Part shown: positions 46,988 through 57,152 of the stretch, one piece after another
How positions within the stretch are numbered: the stretch's first letter is position 1
How the letters are laid out: the number at the start of each line of letters is the position of its first letter
Assembly: GCF_003312875.1 (NCBI RefSeq)
Contig: NZ_CP015163.1
Location: 5,022,001 to 5,086,000 of the forward strand
Length of the DNA: 64,000 bases
DNA from: Amycolatopsis albispora
GTDB lineage: Bacteria > Actinomycetota > Actinomycetes > Mycobacteriales > Pseudonocardiaceae
Direction: 5' to 3'
Notes under the pieces: model-generated
Databases searched by the model: none
What the model was told of the DNA's origin: nothing
Seen by the model: the letters and a program-made list of their open reading frames with translations, nothing else
Made by a program: the position numbers and the translations under genes

Positions 46988-48214
46988 TCAGCCGCGCACC
47001 CGGCGGAAGGCGTTCAGCGGATCGCTGATCCCGGCGTGCACCAGCGACCGGAGCGCCCCGCGCCGCACGTCCACCGGCTTCCCGGCGGCGATCCGGTGCA
47101 TCTGCTGGGTGTGCCACTGGATCTCCAGCCAGCTGTCGGCCAGCCGGACCCCGGTTTTCGGGCACCGCCGCTCGGCGCCGATCTCCTCGCCGTCGAGCAG
47201 CCGCCCGACCAGGTCGGGGGCGACGGTCAGCGGGCGCCCGAGGCCGATCACGTCCAGCGCGCCGAACCGCAGCGCGTCCGCCATGCCGTCGGCGGTGCTG
47301 AACCCGCCGGTGACCATCAGCGCCACGTCGGTGACCTTGCGGGCCTTGGTCGCGTAGTCCAGGAAGTACGCCTCGCGGCGGCCGGTGCTTTCCCTGGTCA
47401 CGCCCATCATCGCGGCGCGCTCGTAGGTCCCGCCGGAGACCTCCAGCAGGTCGATCCCGGCCTCGCCCAGCTCACGCACCACCGTCAGCGACTCCTCCTC
47501 GGTGAAGCCGCCGCGCTGGAAGTCCGCGCTGTTCAGCTTCACCGACAGCGGCACCGAGTCCCCGATCGCGGCGCGCACCGCCCGCACCACCTCCAGCAGG
47601 AAGCGGCTGCGCTCGCGACCCCAGACGTCCGTGCGCCGGTTGGTCAGCGGGGAGAGGAACTGCGAGATCAGGTAACCGTGCGCGCCGTGCAGCTGGACAC
47701 CGCTGAAACCCGCCTCGACGAAGGTGAGCGCGGCGAGCGCGAAGCGGTCGATGATCGCCTCGATCTCGTCGCCGGACAGCTCGCGCGGGGGCGCGAACAC
47801 CGAGCGGATGCCGCGGGTCTCGAACGGCACGGCCGAGGGCGCGACCGGCTGGCGCGAGAGGAACCGCGGGCTCTGCCTGCCGGGGTGGTTGAGCTGCACC
47901 CAGAGCTGAGCGCCGGTGCCGGTCACCGCGTCGGCCCAGCCCCGGTACTCGGCGGCGTCGGGTTTCGCGGGCAAAGCCACGTTCCGCGGTTCACCGAGCG
48001 CGGCCGGATCGACCATCACGTTGCCGGTGCAGAGCAGGCCGGAGCCACCACGCGCCCAGGTCCGGTACAGCTCGACCAGTTCCGGCGACGGGCGGTTGCG
48101 GCGGTCGCCGAGCTGCTCGCTCAGCGCCGACTTGGCGATCCGGTGCGGCAGCTTCGCCCCGCACCGCAGTTCCAACGGCTCCGCCAGCAGTTGCACCGCA
48201 CCCATGCGCGCCAT
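46988..48214 (-). CDS. NADH:flavin oxidoreductase (Old Yellow Enzyme family)
   Basis: A 408-residue FMN enzyme of the OYE family reducing activated alkenes. FMN/substrate motifs include the N-terminal RIAKSALSEQLGD, the LNHPGRQSP segment with the His-x-x-Arg pattern, and SGVQLHGAHGYLISQFLSPL, with NRRTDVWGR and VTGGFSTADGMADAL. A palindrome, AGATAC-n5-GTATCT, lies 14-30 bases before the ATG, a TetR-type site that may also control the divergent MBL gene. The physiological substrate is unknown. Confidence 0.92.
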   Translation of the reverse strand: MARMGAVQLLAEPLELRCGAKLPHRIAKSALSEQLGDRRNRPSPELVELYRTWARGGSGLLCTGNVMVDPAALGEPRNVALPAKPDAAEYRGWADAVTGTGAQLWVQLNHPGRQSPRFLSRQPVAPSAVPFETRGIRSVFAPPRELSGDEIEAIIDRFALAALTFVEAGFSGVQLHGAHGYLISQFLSPLTNRRTDVWGRERSRFLLEVVRAVRAAIGDSVPLSVKLNSADFQRGGFTEEESLTVVRELGEAGIDLLEVSGGTYERAAMMGVTRESTGRREAYFLDYATKARKVTDVALMVTGGFSTADGMADALRFGALDVIGLGRPLTVAPDLVGRLLDGEEIGAERRCPKTGVRLADSWLEIQWHTQQMHRIAAGKPVDVRRGALRSLVHAGISDPLNAFRRVRG

Positions 48215-48227
48215 TTAACGGGACAGT

Positions 48228-48244
48228 AGATACCGCCAGTATCT
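48228..48244. promoter_or_regulatory. Palindrome in the OYE/MBL divergent promoter
   Basis: AGATAC-CGCCA-GTATCT is a perfect 6-base-arm dyad centred on 48236, 14 bases from the OYE ATG and 36 bases from the MBL ATG. Its form suits a TetR-family operator. No TetR gene is adjacent. Confidence 0.6.
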
Positions 48245-48279
48245 GAAGGTGATCCCGGTCACTGTTAGGGTCCGGCGGC

Positions 48280-48897
48280 ATGACGGCGATAGTGCAGAAC
48301 GTGGTGACCTCCGGCGTCTTCCAGCTCGACGGCGGCAGCTGGGACGTGGACAACAACGTCTGGCTGGTCGGCGACGACCAGGAGGTGCTGGTCATCGACG
48401 CCGCGCACGACGCGACCCTGATCGAAGAGGCGATCGGCGACCGCGAACTGGTCGCCATCGTGTGCACGCACGCGCACAACGACCACGTCAACGCGGCCCC
48501 CGAGCTGGCCAGCCGCACCGGCGCGCCGATCCTGCTGCACCCCGAGGACCGCGTGCTGTGGGACCTCACCCACCCCGGCCGCGAACCGGACAGCGAGCTG
48601 GCCGACGGGCAGGAGCTGACCGTCGCCGGGACCACGCTCAAGGTGATCCACACCCCGGGCCACGCGCCCGGCGCGGTCTGCCTGTACGCGGCCGACCTGG
48701 GCACGGTGTTCACCGGCGACACCCTCTTCAACGGCGGGCCTGGCGCCACCGGACGGTCCTATTCGGACTACCCGACCATCAAGAAGTCCATCCAGGACAA
48801 GCTTTTCGCGCTGCCGCCGGACACCCGCGTGAACACCGGCCACGGCGAGGGCACCACGATCGGCGCGGAGAAGGCCGCTTCACCCGGCTGGGACTGA
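48280..48897 (+). CDS. MBL-fold metallo-hydrolase (glyoxalase II-like)
   Basis: A 205-residue beta-lactamase-fold hydrolase. The metal motif is THAHNDH with H64, H66, D68 and H69; other ligands are the His of HTPGHAPG and the Asp of FTGDTLFNGG, plus H in TGHGEGTT. Similar to proteins found with mycothiol-dependent formaldehyde dehydrogenases, where they hydrolyse thioesters. That partner is not present here, so substrate is inferred only as a thioester or related compound. Confidence 0.92.
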   Translation: MTAIVQNVVTSGVFQLDGGSWDVDNNVWLVGDDQEVLVIDAAHDATLIEEAIGDRELVAIVCTHAHNDHVNAAPELASRTGAPILLHPEDRVLWDLTHPGREPDSELADGQELTVAGTTLKVIHTPGHAPGAVCLYAADLGTVFTGDTLFNGGPGATGRSYSDYPTIKKSIQDKLFALPPDTRVNTGHGEGTTIGAEKAASPGWD

Positions 48898-50439
<1,542 letters not shown>

Positions 50440-50440
50440 G

Positions 50441-50495
50441 TGTCACGAATGTGGCTTTCGAGACGTTCTGCGTCCCGAAAGCCACATTCGTGACG
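50441..50495. repeat. Dispersed palindromic repeat, copy 4
   Basis: Arms 50441-50465 and 50471-50495, 5-base loop TTCTG, one mismatch or G-U. It fills the 61-base gap between the convergent stops of guaB1 and phoH2 almost completely, so it very probably terminates both. Confidence 0.9.
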
Positions 50496-50500
50496 TCCGG

Positions 50501-51892
50501 TCAGCCGTGGTCCTCCAGCATCTCGGTCACCAGTGCCGCGATCGGCGAGCGTTCCGACCGTGTCAGCGTGACGTGCGCGAACAGCGGGTGCCCCTTCAGC
50601 TTCTCGATCACCGCCGAGACCCCGTCGTGCCGCCCGACGCGCAGGTTGTCGCGCTGCGCCACGTCGTGCGTGAGCACCACCCGCGACGCCGTGCCCAGCC
50701 GTGAAAGCACGGTGAGCAGCACGTTCCGCTCCAGCGACTGCGCCTCGTCGACGATCACGAAGGCGTCGTGCAGCGACCGGCCGCGGATGTGCGTCAGCGG
50801 CAGCACCTCGAGCATGCCGCGGTCGAACACCTCGTCCAGCACGTCCTGGCTGACCAGCGCGCCGAGGGTGTCGAACACCGCCTGCGCCCACGGCTGCATC
50901 TTCTCGCTCTCGGAGCCGGGCAGGTACCCGAGGTCCTGCCCGCCGACCGCGTAGACCGGCCGGAACACCACGACCTTGCGGTGCGCACGGCGTTCCATCA
51001 CCGACTCCAGCCCGGCGCACAGCGCGAGCGCCGACTTGCCGGTGCCCGCCCGGCCGCCGAGCGAGACGATGCCGATCTCGGGGTCGAGCAGCAGGTCCAG
51101 CGCGATCCGCTGCTCCGCGGACCGGCCGTGCAGGCCGAAGGCCTCCTTGTCACCGCGGACCAGCCGGATCCGCTTGTCCGGGGTGATCCTGGCCAGCGCG
51201 CTGGAGCTGCCCGCGAGCAGCCGCAGCCCGGTGTGACAGGGCAGCTCACCCAGTTCGTCGAGCCCGAACTCGGCCGGGGTGACCGGCCCGTCGTGGAAGA
51301 GCGCGTCCAGCACCGGCTGCTGCACGTCGACGTCGTGCATGCCGGTCCAGCCCGAGGGCGTGACCTCCTGCGCCCGGTACTCGTCGGCCACCAGCCCCAC
51401 CGCGCCCGCCTTGACCCGCAGCGGGATGTCCTTGGTCACCAGCGTCACCGCGTCCAGCTCGACCGCGAGGTTGAGCGCGCAGGCCAGGATGCGGTGGTCG
51501 TTGGAGTCGGTGCGGAAACCCGGCGGCAATACCGACTGGTCCGAGTGGTTCAGCTCGACGTGCAGCGTGCCTCCGCTTTCGCCAATGGGAACCGGGGCGT
51601 CCAGCCGACCGTGGGTGCGCCGGAGGTCGTCGAGCAGGCGGAGCGACTCGCGCGCGAACCAGCCCAGCTCGGGGTGGTGGCGCTTGGCCTCCAGCTCGCT
51701 GATGACCACCAGCGGCAGGACCACCGCGTGCTCGGCGAACCTGGTCACGGCCCAGGGGTCGGACAGCAGGACCGAGGTGTCGAGCACATAGGTGTGCCGC
51801 GGGCTTTCTGGGGATTCGAGAACTTTCTCAGTGCCGGAAGCACTGGTCGAAGAGCGGCCGGAGGCCTTTCGGGGCAAACGCTGCGCAGTCAC
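50501..51892 (-). CDS. phoH2: PhoH2: PIN ribonuclease fused to PhoH-type ATPase
   Basis: A 463-residue PIN-PhoH fusion. The PIN domain (about 34-165) begins [15 protein letters not shown] and carries the acidic residues D38 and those in [13 protein letters not shown]. The PhoH domain has Walker [11 protein letters not shown] near residue 278 and Walker [12 protein letters not shown]. Mycobacterial PhoH2 (Rv1095) is an RNA helicase/RNase often downstream of an antitoxin-like PhoAT frame. I see no PhoAT here. GTG 51892 follows GGAG at about 9 bases. A 600-base leader region lies upstream. Confidence 0.95.
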   Translation of the reverse strand: MTAQRLPRKASGRSSTSASGTEKVLESPESPRHTYVLDTSVLLSDPWAVTRFAEHAVVLPLVVISELEAKRHHPELGWFARESLRLLDDLRRTHGRLDAPVPIGESGGTLHVELNHSDQSVLPPGFRTDSNDHRILACALNLAVELDAVTLVTKDIPLRVKAGAVGLVADEYRAQEVTPSGWTGMHDVDVQQPVLDALFHDGPVTPAEFGLDELGELPCHTGLRLLAGSSSALARITPDKRIRLVRGDKEAFGLHGRSAEQRIALDLLLDPEIGIVSLGGRAGTGKSALALCAGLESVMERRAHRKVVVFRPVYAVGGQDLGYLPGSESEKMQPWAQAVFDTLGALVSQDVLDEVFDRGMLEVLPLTHIRGRSLHDAFVIVDEAQSLERNVLLTVLSRLGTASRVVLTHDVAQRDNLRVGRHDGVSAVIEKLKGHPLFAHVTLTRSERSPIAALVTEMLEDHG

Positions 51893-52527
51893 GACGGCAT
51901 CTCCCTCGTGGGCGTGGCACCACGCCCGCACTCGCTGGGCCGGGCACTGCCCCGGTTGGTCCGCTCGGGCTTCGACGCTGTGCGCCTCAGCCTTCGCGGC
52001 CACGAGGGCCGGGTGCCGGCCCACTCGTGCGTATCACGAGCGGTTGGACCGCTCCTTCTACGACCGCCACGACCAGGGCCTCCCGTGATGGCCCGCAGGG
52101 GTCGCGGTCCATCACTTCGCAAGCTACCTGCGGATCGCGACTACTGCAGGCAGCCACCCAGGTGATTCGTCAAACCGTCATCTCACCGTCAGTCGCAGGT
52201 TACGAACAGGGAGTGAGACCAGGTGCGTTGTCACCCTGCGTAGTTGATCACCCGGACCGGGTACACCCGCGCGATGTGCGTTCACCACGCCGAATGAACA
52301 ATCGAACGCGCGTGATTGTCCACTTTGTCTTTAGCACAGGACATTGTGGACCGCCCGGCGAGAATGCGAACGGCACCCGGAACGGGTGAGCGGCCCAGGA
52401 AAAGGCTCACACAATGGTGGCACCAAACAGACAGCGAGCCGGAATCGGTAGTAATTTTCACGTCGAGGGAAACGCAGGGACCCCCTCGACTCCCCCGGAG
52501 TTCCATTTCTACCTAGGAGTGTGCGCA
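51893..52527. other. Long intergenic region between phoH2 and the 82-aa gene
   Basis: About 635 bases without a convincing gene. It has lower GC near 52300-52480 and several AT-containing promoter-like hexamers (for example TAGTAAT near 52449). Open frames here lack ribosome sites and conserved composition. The mRNA of the 82-aa gene or of phoH2 could have a long structured 5' leader; I recognise no riboswitch class. Confidence 0.5.
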
Positions 52528-52776
52528 GTGCTGAAGAAGGCTGGTTTTGTGGCCGCTACCGCCGTGGGCCTGATGATGGTCGGCGGCACCGCGTTCGCGC
52601 AGACGCCGGACACCGACTCCAACGCCACCGACAAGGTGACCTTCTCGGACGCCTACTACACCTTCATCGAGGGCGGCGGCGCACTCGGCTACGGTGCCGC
52701 TTCGCTGGTCGCGGGCGCGTACGCCGGTATCGCCAACACCCCGGCGCTGATCCTGTACTCGTTCGACGAAGACTGA
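52528..52776 (+). CDS. Small secreted or membrane protein (82 aa)
   Basis: GTG 52528 follows AGGAG by 8 bases. The N-terminus MLKKAGFVAATAVGLMMVGG ends in TAFAQTPDT, a normal signal peptide with cleavage after AFA. The mature part is about 58 residues: an acidic segment (DTDSNATDKVTFSDAYYTF) then a Gly/Ala-rich hydrophobic stretch (LGYGAASLVAGAYAGIANTP) and an acidic end. It has no Cys. A strong tetraloop terminator follows, so it is a monocistronic, probably abundant transcript. No family recognised. Confidence 0.8.
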   Translation: MLKKAGFVAATAVGLMMVGGTAFAQTPDTDSNATDKVTFSDAYYTFIEGGGALGYGAASLVAGAYAGIANTPALILYSFDED

Positions 52777-52794
52777 TCGAACGAGTAACCATGC

Positions 52795-52824
52795 AAAGGG
52801 CCCGGAGTTCGCTCCGGGCCCTTT
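52795..52824. terminator. Strong hairpin with TTCG tetraloop
   Basis: AAAGGGCCCGGAG (52795-52807) pairs perfectly with CTCCGGGCCCTTT (52812-52824) around TTCG, giving T-runs on both strands. It separates the convergent 82-aa gene and uppS, and can terminate both. Confidence 0.92.
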
Positions 52825-52854
52825 GTCATGTTCGACTGAAATGGCGGCTTGCGG

Positions 52855-53631
52855 TCAGGCGCCGAAACGGCGGTGCCGCACCGCGAAGTCACGCAGCGCA
52901 CGCAGGAAGTCGACCCGGCGGAAGGCGGGCCAGTACGCTTCGGTGAACCAGAACTCCGAGTGCGCGGACTGCCAGAGCAGGAAACCGGACAGCCGCTGCT
53001 CCCCCGAGGTCCGGATGATGAGATCGGGGTCGGGCTGGCCCGAGGTGTACATGTGCTCGGAGATGTGGTCGACGTCGAGGATCTTGGCCAGCTCGCGGAT
53101 GCTGGTGCCCTCGTCGGCGTGGTGGAGCAGGAGCTTGCGCACGGCGTCGGCGATCTCCTGGCGGCCGCCGTAGCCGACCGCGATGTTGACCTCCATGCCG
53201 GTGCGCTTGTCGGTGCGCTCGGCGGCGGCGGTCAGCCGCTTGGCGGTGTGCTCGGGCAGCAGGTCGAGCGCGCCGACCATGCGCAGGCGCCACGGCGTGT
53301 CCGGCCCGGACAGCTCGTCGACCACGTCGGGAATGATCTCGAGCAGCGCCTCGACCTCGTCGGAGGTCCGGTTGAGGTTGTCGGTGGAGAGCAGCCAGAG
53401 CGTGACCACCTCGACGTCGGCCTCGCGGCACCAGCTGAGGAAGTCGGCGATCTTCTTGGCGCCGACGCGGTGGCCGTCGCTGACGTCGGTGAAGCCGGCC
53501 TCGCGCGCCCATCTGCGGTTGCCGTCCAGCATGATCGCGATGTGCCGCGGGTGCTTGCCCGCGGCCTGCTGGATGAGGCGCCGCGAGTACGCGCTGTACA
53601 CGATGTCGGCGACGAATGATCGAACGCTCAC
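52855..53631 (-). CDS. uppS: Short-chain cis-prenyltransferase (Z-FPP synthase type)
   Basis: A 258-residue cis-prenyltransferase. The catalytic D36 lies in HIAIMLDGNRRWAREAG, and the RTSGEQRLSGFLLWQSAHSE and FTEAYWPAFRRVDFL motifs are intact. Position beside the hemolysin-III gene matches Rv1086, the Z-FPP synthase that feeds decaprenyl-phosphate synthesis; that product assignment is from synteny. GTG 53631 matches the usual length. Confidence 0.95.
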   Translation of the reverse strand: MSVRSFVADIVYSAYSRRLIQQAAGKHPRHIAIMLDGNRRWAREAGFTDVSDGHRVGAKKIADFLSWCREADVEVVTLWLLSTDNLNRTSDEVEALLEIIPDVVDELSGPDTPWRLRMVGALDLLPEHTAKRLTAAAERTDKRTGMEVNIAVGYGGRQEIADAVRKLLLHHADEGTSIRELAKILDVDHISEHMYTSGQPDPDLIIRTSGEQRLSGFLLWQSAHSEFWFTEAYWPAFRRVDFLRALRDFAVRHRRFGA

Positions 53632-53721
53632 GTCGGCACAGCGTACGCAACCCGTGCGGGTGGCGGTGTGCCGCGCCACGGTCGAGTGGAAATCGACCTA
53701 CGGTCCCGTAGCCTGGTAGGG

Positions 53722-54399
53722 GTGAGCCTTGCTACTGACCTCGAACCCAAGCCAGGCCCCGAAAGCCGCCCGCGCTTGCGCGGACACATCCACTTCTGGT
53801 CGTTCTTCGTCTCCGTGGCCGCCGCGGCGACGCTGATCAGCCTGGCCGCGGCGACGGTGTCCGGCGTGGCCGCGCTGGCGACGTCGGTGTACGGCCTGAC
53901 CGTGCTCGGGCTGTTCGGCGTGAGCGCGCTCTACCACCGCCGCATCTGGAGCCGGAAGGCGTACCAGTGGATGAAGCGGGCGGATCACTCGATGATCTTC
54001 CTGTTCATCGCGGGGACCTACACACCGTTCACCCTGCTCGCCATGTCGAAGCCGACGGGCTATGTCGTGCTCGCCATCGTCTGGGGCGGCGCGATCGCCG
54101 GTGTCGCGCTGAAGCTGCTGTGGCCGACCGCGCCGCGATGGCTGGGCGTGCCGATCTACATCGCGCTGGGGTGGGTCGCGGTGTTCGTGCTGCCGGAACT
54201 GCTGGCCAGCGCCGGCGTCGCCGCCCTCGTGCTCCTGCTGGTCGGCGGGGCCTTCTACACCGCGGGCGCGGTCTTCTACGCGGTCAAGTGGCCGAACCAC
54301 TGGCCGCACGTCTTCGGTTACCACGAGTACTTCCACGCCTGCACGGTGCTGGCAGCCGCTTCGCACTACATCGCGATCTGGCTCGCCATGTACGCCTAG
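53722..54399 (+). CDS. trhA: Hemolysin III/TrhA-family membrane protein
   Basis: A 225-residue seven-TM protein of the PAQR superfamily. Conserved features are the ALYHRRIW after TM2-3 and MKRADHSMIFLFIAGTYTPF with its His. The C-terminal GYHEYFHACTVLAAASHYIA holds the metal-site His residues. Members affect membrane energetics or act as putative hydrolases. GTG 53722 follows a weak GGTAGGG. It is divergent from uppS, as in mycobacteria (Rv1085c). Confidence 0.92.
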   Translation: MSLATDLEPKPGPESRPRLRGHIHFWSFFVSVAAAATLISLAAATVSGVAALATSVYGLTVLGLFGVSALYHRRIWSRKAYQWMKRADHSMIFLFIAGTYTPFTLLAMSKPTGYVVLAIVWGGAIAGVALKLLWPTAPRWLGVPIYIALGWVAVFVLPELLASAGVAALVLLLVGGAFYTAGAVFYAVKWPNHWPHVFGYHEYFHACTVLAAASHYIAIWLAMYA

Positions 54400-54832
54400 C
54401 AGCGGTTCCCGGCTGAGCGGATGAGGCCGTTCTCACAAGTCGATAATGATCGCGTCCGCTCGGCCCCACTGCCCCCAGCCGCCTCTCGCGGCATCGATGA
54501 CCCGGCGTTGAAGATCTGCGTGCGACAACCGCACACAGGGACACCCCACCGCGGGCACTGGCGACGGGTGGCAGCGAAGGGCCAGCGCCCGAGCCAGTTC
54601 GACGGGCGCACCGTGTCGACAGAGGTCGCGCGTCCTCTTGGGCCTGTTACAGCAAAGCGTGCGGCTGTAGCCGCCGCGAAGCTTGATCGTGACAACTGCT
54701 GTCAGTGGGGTGTCAGGCGTATCAGGGGGTTGCCAGTGCCGTGTGCGGGTGGTGCCAGGTGGCCCAACCAAGCTCCCAAGGTGAAAGCGGTCAGCCATGA
54801 GGGCTGCCCCATTTCCCCCTAGGAGCTACAAA
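54400..54832. other. Gene-free tract before the monooxygenase
   Basis: About 430 bases with no convincing gene. Both strands carry open frames, but none has a ribosome site and a conserved-looking protein. Composition is a little lower in GC than flanking genes. It may be decayed DNA marking the left edge of the transferred drug-inactivation cassette. Confidence 0.4.
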
Positions 54833-55951
54833 ATGCGCAAAAACGTCACGATCATCGGAGCTGGGCTTGGCGGGTTGACACTCGCGCGCGTGCTGCACGT
54901 CAACGGCATCCCGGCGACCATCTACGAAGCCGAAACCTCCCCCACAGCCCGCGCTCAGGGTGGGTTGCTCGACATCCACGACTACAACGGCCAGCTCGCC
55001 ATCACCGCCGCCGACCTACAAGACGAGTTTCGTGCGCTCATTCTCGAGGGGCATGAGGCGATGCGCGTGCTCGACACCGACGGCAAGGTCCTGGTCGACA
55101 AGGCCGACGACGGCACCGGCGGCCGGCCCGAGGTGCCGCGTGGGGAACTCCGGCAGATGCTGCTCGACTCCCTCCCCGACGGCACTGTCCACTGGGGACG
55201 CAAGGTCACCACCACCCGCTCCCTCGGCGACGGGCGTCACGAGGTGGCGTTCGCGGACGGCAGCACCATCGTCACCAGTCTGCTCGTCGGCGCGGACGGG
55301 GCGTGGTCCCGCGTCCGCAGCCTGCTCACCGGCGCCACGCCCGAATACGCCGGGATGTCCGCCGTCGAGACCTATCTCTTCGAGGCCGACACGCGCCACC
55401 CGGCCACGGCGAAGGCCGTCGGCGGCGGGATGTTGATCGTGCCCGCGCCGGGCAAGGGGATCCACGCGCACCGCGAGGTCGGCGACACGCTGCACGCCTA
55501 TATCCAGCTCCACCAGCCCCTCGACTGGTTCGAAGCCATCGACTTCACCGACGCCGCCGCGGCCACCGCGCGGCTCGCGCGGGAGTTCGACGGCTGGGCC
55601 CCCGAACTCACCGCGCTGATCACCGAAACCGACACCGCCCCGGTCTGGCGGCCCCACTACGCCCTGCCGGACGGCCTCCGCTGGGAGCGGGTGCCCGGCG
55701 TCACCCTGCTCGGGGACGCCGCGCACCTCGCCGTCCCCGACGGTGAAGGCGCCAACCTCGCCATGCTGGACGGCGCGGAACTCGCCAAGGCACTCGCCGC
55801 GCATCCCGGCGACACCGAGGCCGCCATCGCCGAGTACGAGCTGGCCATGTTCACGCGCAACGAAACGCGCGTCGACGAGGAATTCCTCCTGGAGACCTTG
55901 TTCGGCGACAACGTGCCGCAAAGCGTGGTCGACATGTTCAACGAGAACTGA
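54833..55951 (+). CDS. FAD-dependent monooxygenase, TetX-like
   Basis: A 372-residue class A flavin monooxygenase. The N-terminal FAD fold is VTIIGAGLGGLTLARVLHVN, the second motif is GGLLDIHDYNGQLA, and the third is GDAAHLAVPDGEGANLAMLDG. The short C-terminal helix and EGANLAMLDGAELAKA segment resemble TetX-type tetracycline-inactivating enzymes and relatives acting on antibiotics or polyketides. AGGAG is 8 bases before the ATG. It is convergent with an erythromycin-esterase-like gene. The true substrate is unknown. Confidence 0.9.
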   Translation: MRKNVTIIGAGLGGLTLARVLHVNGIPATIYEAETSPTARAQGGLLDIHDYNGQLAITAADLQDEFRALILEGHEAMRVLDTDGKVLVDKADDGTGGRPEVPRGELRQMLLDSLPDGTVHWGRKVTTTRSLGDGRHEVAFADGSTIVTSLLVGADGAWSRVRSLLTGATPEYAGMSAVETYLFEADTRHPATAKAVGGGMLIVPAPGKGIHAHREVGDTLHAYIQLHQPLDWFEAIDFTDAAAATARLAREFDGWAPELTALITETDTAPVWRPHYALPDGLRWERVPGVTLLGDAAHLAVPDGEGANLAMLDGAELAKALAAHPGDTEAAIAEYELAMFTRNETRVDEEFLLETLFGDNVPQSVVDMFNEN

Positions 55952-57071
55952 CGAGGTGCATGACCACGTCGGCGTCCTCGACGGTCGGCGGGTCCAGCGG
56001 GAAGTAACCCTGCGGCGGCGTGGTGTCGGTCCGGACGGCGGCCTCGGGAACACCGCGGATCAGGCCCCAGTCGGCAAAACGCGGCTGCAGCCAGGCTTCG
56101 TAGGTGCCCGCCGGCGGTTCCGCCAGCCCGATCACCTCGCTGCTGCCCAGGCTGCCCGCGACAAAGGTGTACGTCTCGTCCGAAACGGCGTTGACGATGG
56201 CACCCGCCGACGACCAGCGCAGCTTCATGTCCCACATGTCCAGCACGCTGTCGACCCGTTGCAGGTGCCGGTTGTGCGAGAACACCAGCGTGCCCCCGCG
56301 GGCGCGCTCATGGCTCCGGATGCTCAGCAGGTTCCGCGCCATGAGCGCGTCCCGGACCCCGCCCAGCTCCGACACCCGCGTGTCCATCGGCTCCACCGGC
56401 CTGGCGCAGTGCTCGTGGTACCGCAGCAGCGCGATCCCCGCGGTCAGGTGCACCTCCGCCCGGCGCCAGGCCGCGCGCGAAGTCTTCGCGATCAGCGAAG
56501 GCGCACCTGAATACAGCAGCACCAGCAGGTCGTCGGCGAGCACGCGCAACCGCACGGCTTCCGGCGTGGCGCCTGGCGAATCGGCGTAGTTCATCACCGC
56601 TTCCGTGCGGCTCCAACGGTGGTCGTCCCCGGCGAGACCGGCGATGTCGTGGTCCAGACCGAGGTAGTCGCGGGCCTGTTCGAGGTAGGGGCGCGGGCTG
56701 GGCGCGCTCATCGTCTCCATCGGGGTGTCGAAGCCGTGAAACGTCAGCTGCTCGGCGGACGGGCGGCCGTCGTTGTGCGAACGCATCCAAGCGACCAGCT
56801 CGCGGTTGAACTCCAGCTCGCCGAAGCCGTGCGAGAAACCGTCGCGCAGCGCGGTTTCGAGGGTGCCGATGCCGTCGCACACGAAGTCGTTCACGAGCTG
56901 CGCGCTCACCCGGTCGGTTTCCAGCGCGATCGACCGGAACCCGCGCGACGACACCAGCTGCGCGAACAGCTCGTTGCGCACGCGGGCGAAGCCCGGTTCC
57001 TGGTGCGTGGGCTCGCCGAAGGCGACGATGTCGGTGGAAGGGGTGACGAACTCTCGGATGTCCTGGCTCAT
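55938..57071 (-). CDS. Erythromycin-esterase-family protein
   Basis: A 377-residue hydrolase of the EreA/EreB/succinoglycan family. The conserved FGEPTHQEPGFARVRNELFA (metal/His-Glu motif) is at about 18-37, then ALETDRVSAQLVNDFV and VFSHNRHLQRVDS with catalytic His-type residues. Family members hydrolyse macrolide lactones, though many are unassigned. It is divergent from the double-MerR regulator with a shared inverted operator, and convergent with the TetX-like gene. Confidence 0.88.
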   Translation of the reverse strand: MSQDIREFVTPSTDIVAFGEPTHQEPGFARVRNELFAQLVSSRGFRSIALETDRVSAQLVNDFVCDGIGTLETALRDGFSHGFGELEFNRELVAWMRSHNDGRPSAEQLTFHGFDTPMETMSAPSPRPYLEQARDYLGLDHDIAGLAGDDHRWSRTEAVMNYADSPGATPEAVRLRVLADDLLVLLYSGAPSLIAKTSRAAWRRAEVHLTAGIALLRYHEHCARPVEPMDTRVSELGGVRDALMARNLLSIRSHERARGGTLVFSHNRHLQRVDSVLDMWDMKLRWSSAGAIVNAVSDETYTFVAGSLGSSEVIGLAEPPAGTYEAWLQPRFADWGLIRGVPEAAVRTDTTPPQGYFPLDPPTVEDADVVMHLVSSR

Positions 57072-57097
57072 GTGGGTAAAGCGTATCGTTGAAAGGT

Positions 57098-57152
57098 CCG
57101 TTGAAACTTGCTCGAACGCAGCCCTGGATGTGATGCGGTAAGTTTCAAACGG
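57098..57152. promoter_or_regulatory. Inverted operator between the esterase and the MerR regulator
   Basis: CCGTTGAAACTT (57098-57109) is inverted as AAGTTTCAAACGG (57140-57152), with a further TTGAAAGG at 57090-57097. The arms flank about 30 bases of spacer. TAAGTT at 57139-57144 would place a start at the MerR GTG, making it leaderless. The site suits a MerR dimer controlling both genes. Confidence 0.7.

Noticed and set aside
51893..52527. A c-di-AMP (ydaO-type) or other riboswitch before the 82-aa gene or phoH2
   Set aside because: I could not find the conserved core motifs of any class in either orientation.
54433..54798. A 121-residue minus-strand frame in the gene-free tract
   Set aside because: It has no ribosome site, is Arg/Cys/Pro-rich, and matches no family I recognise.
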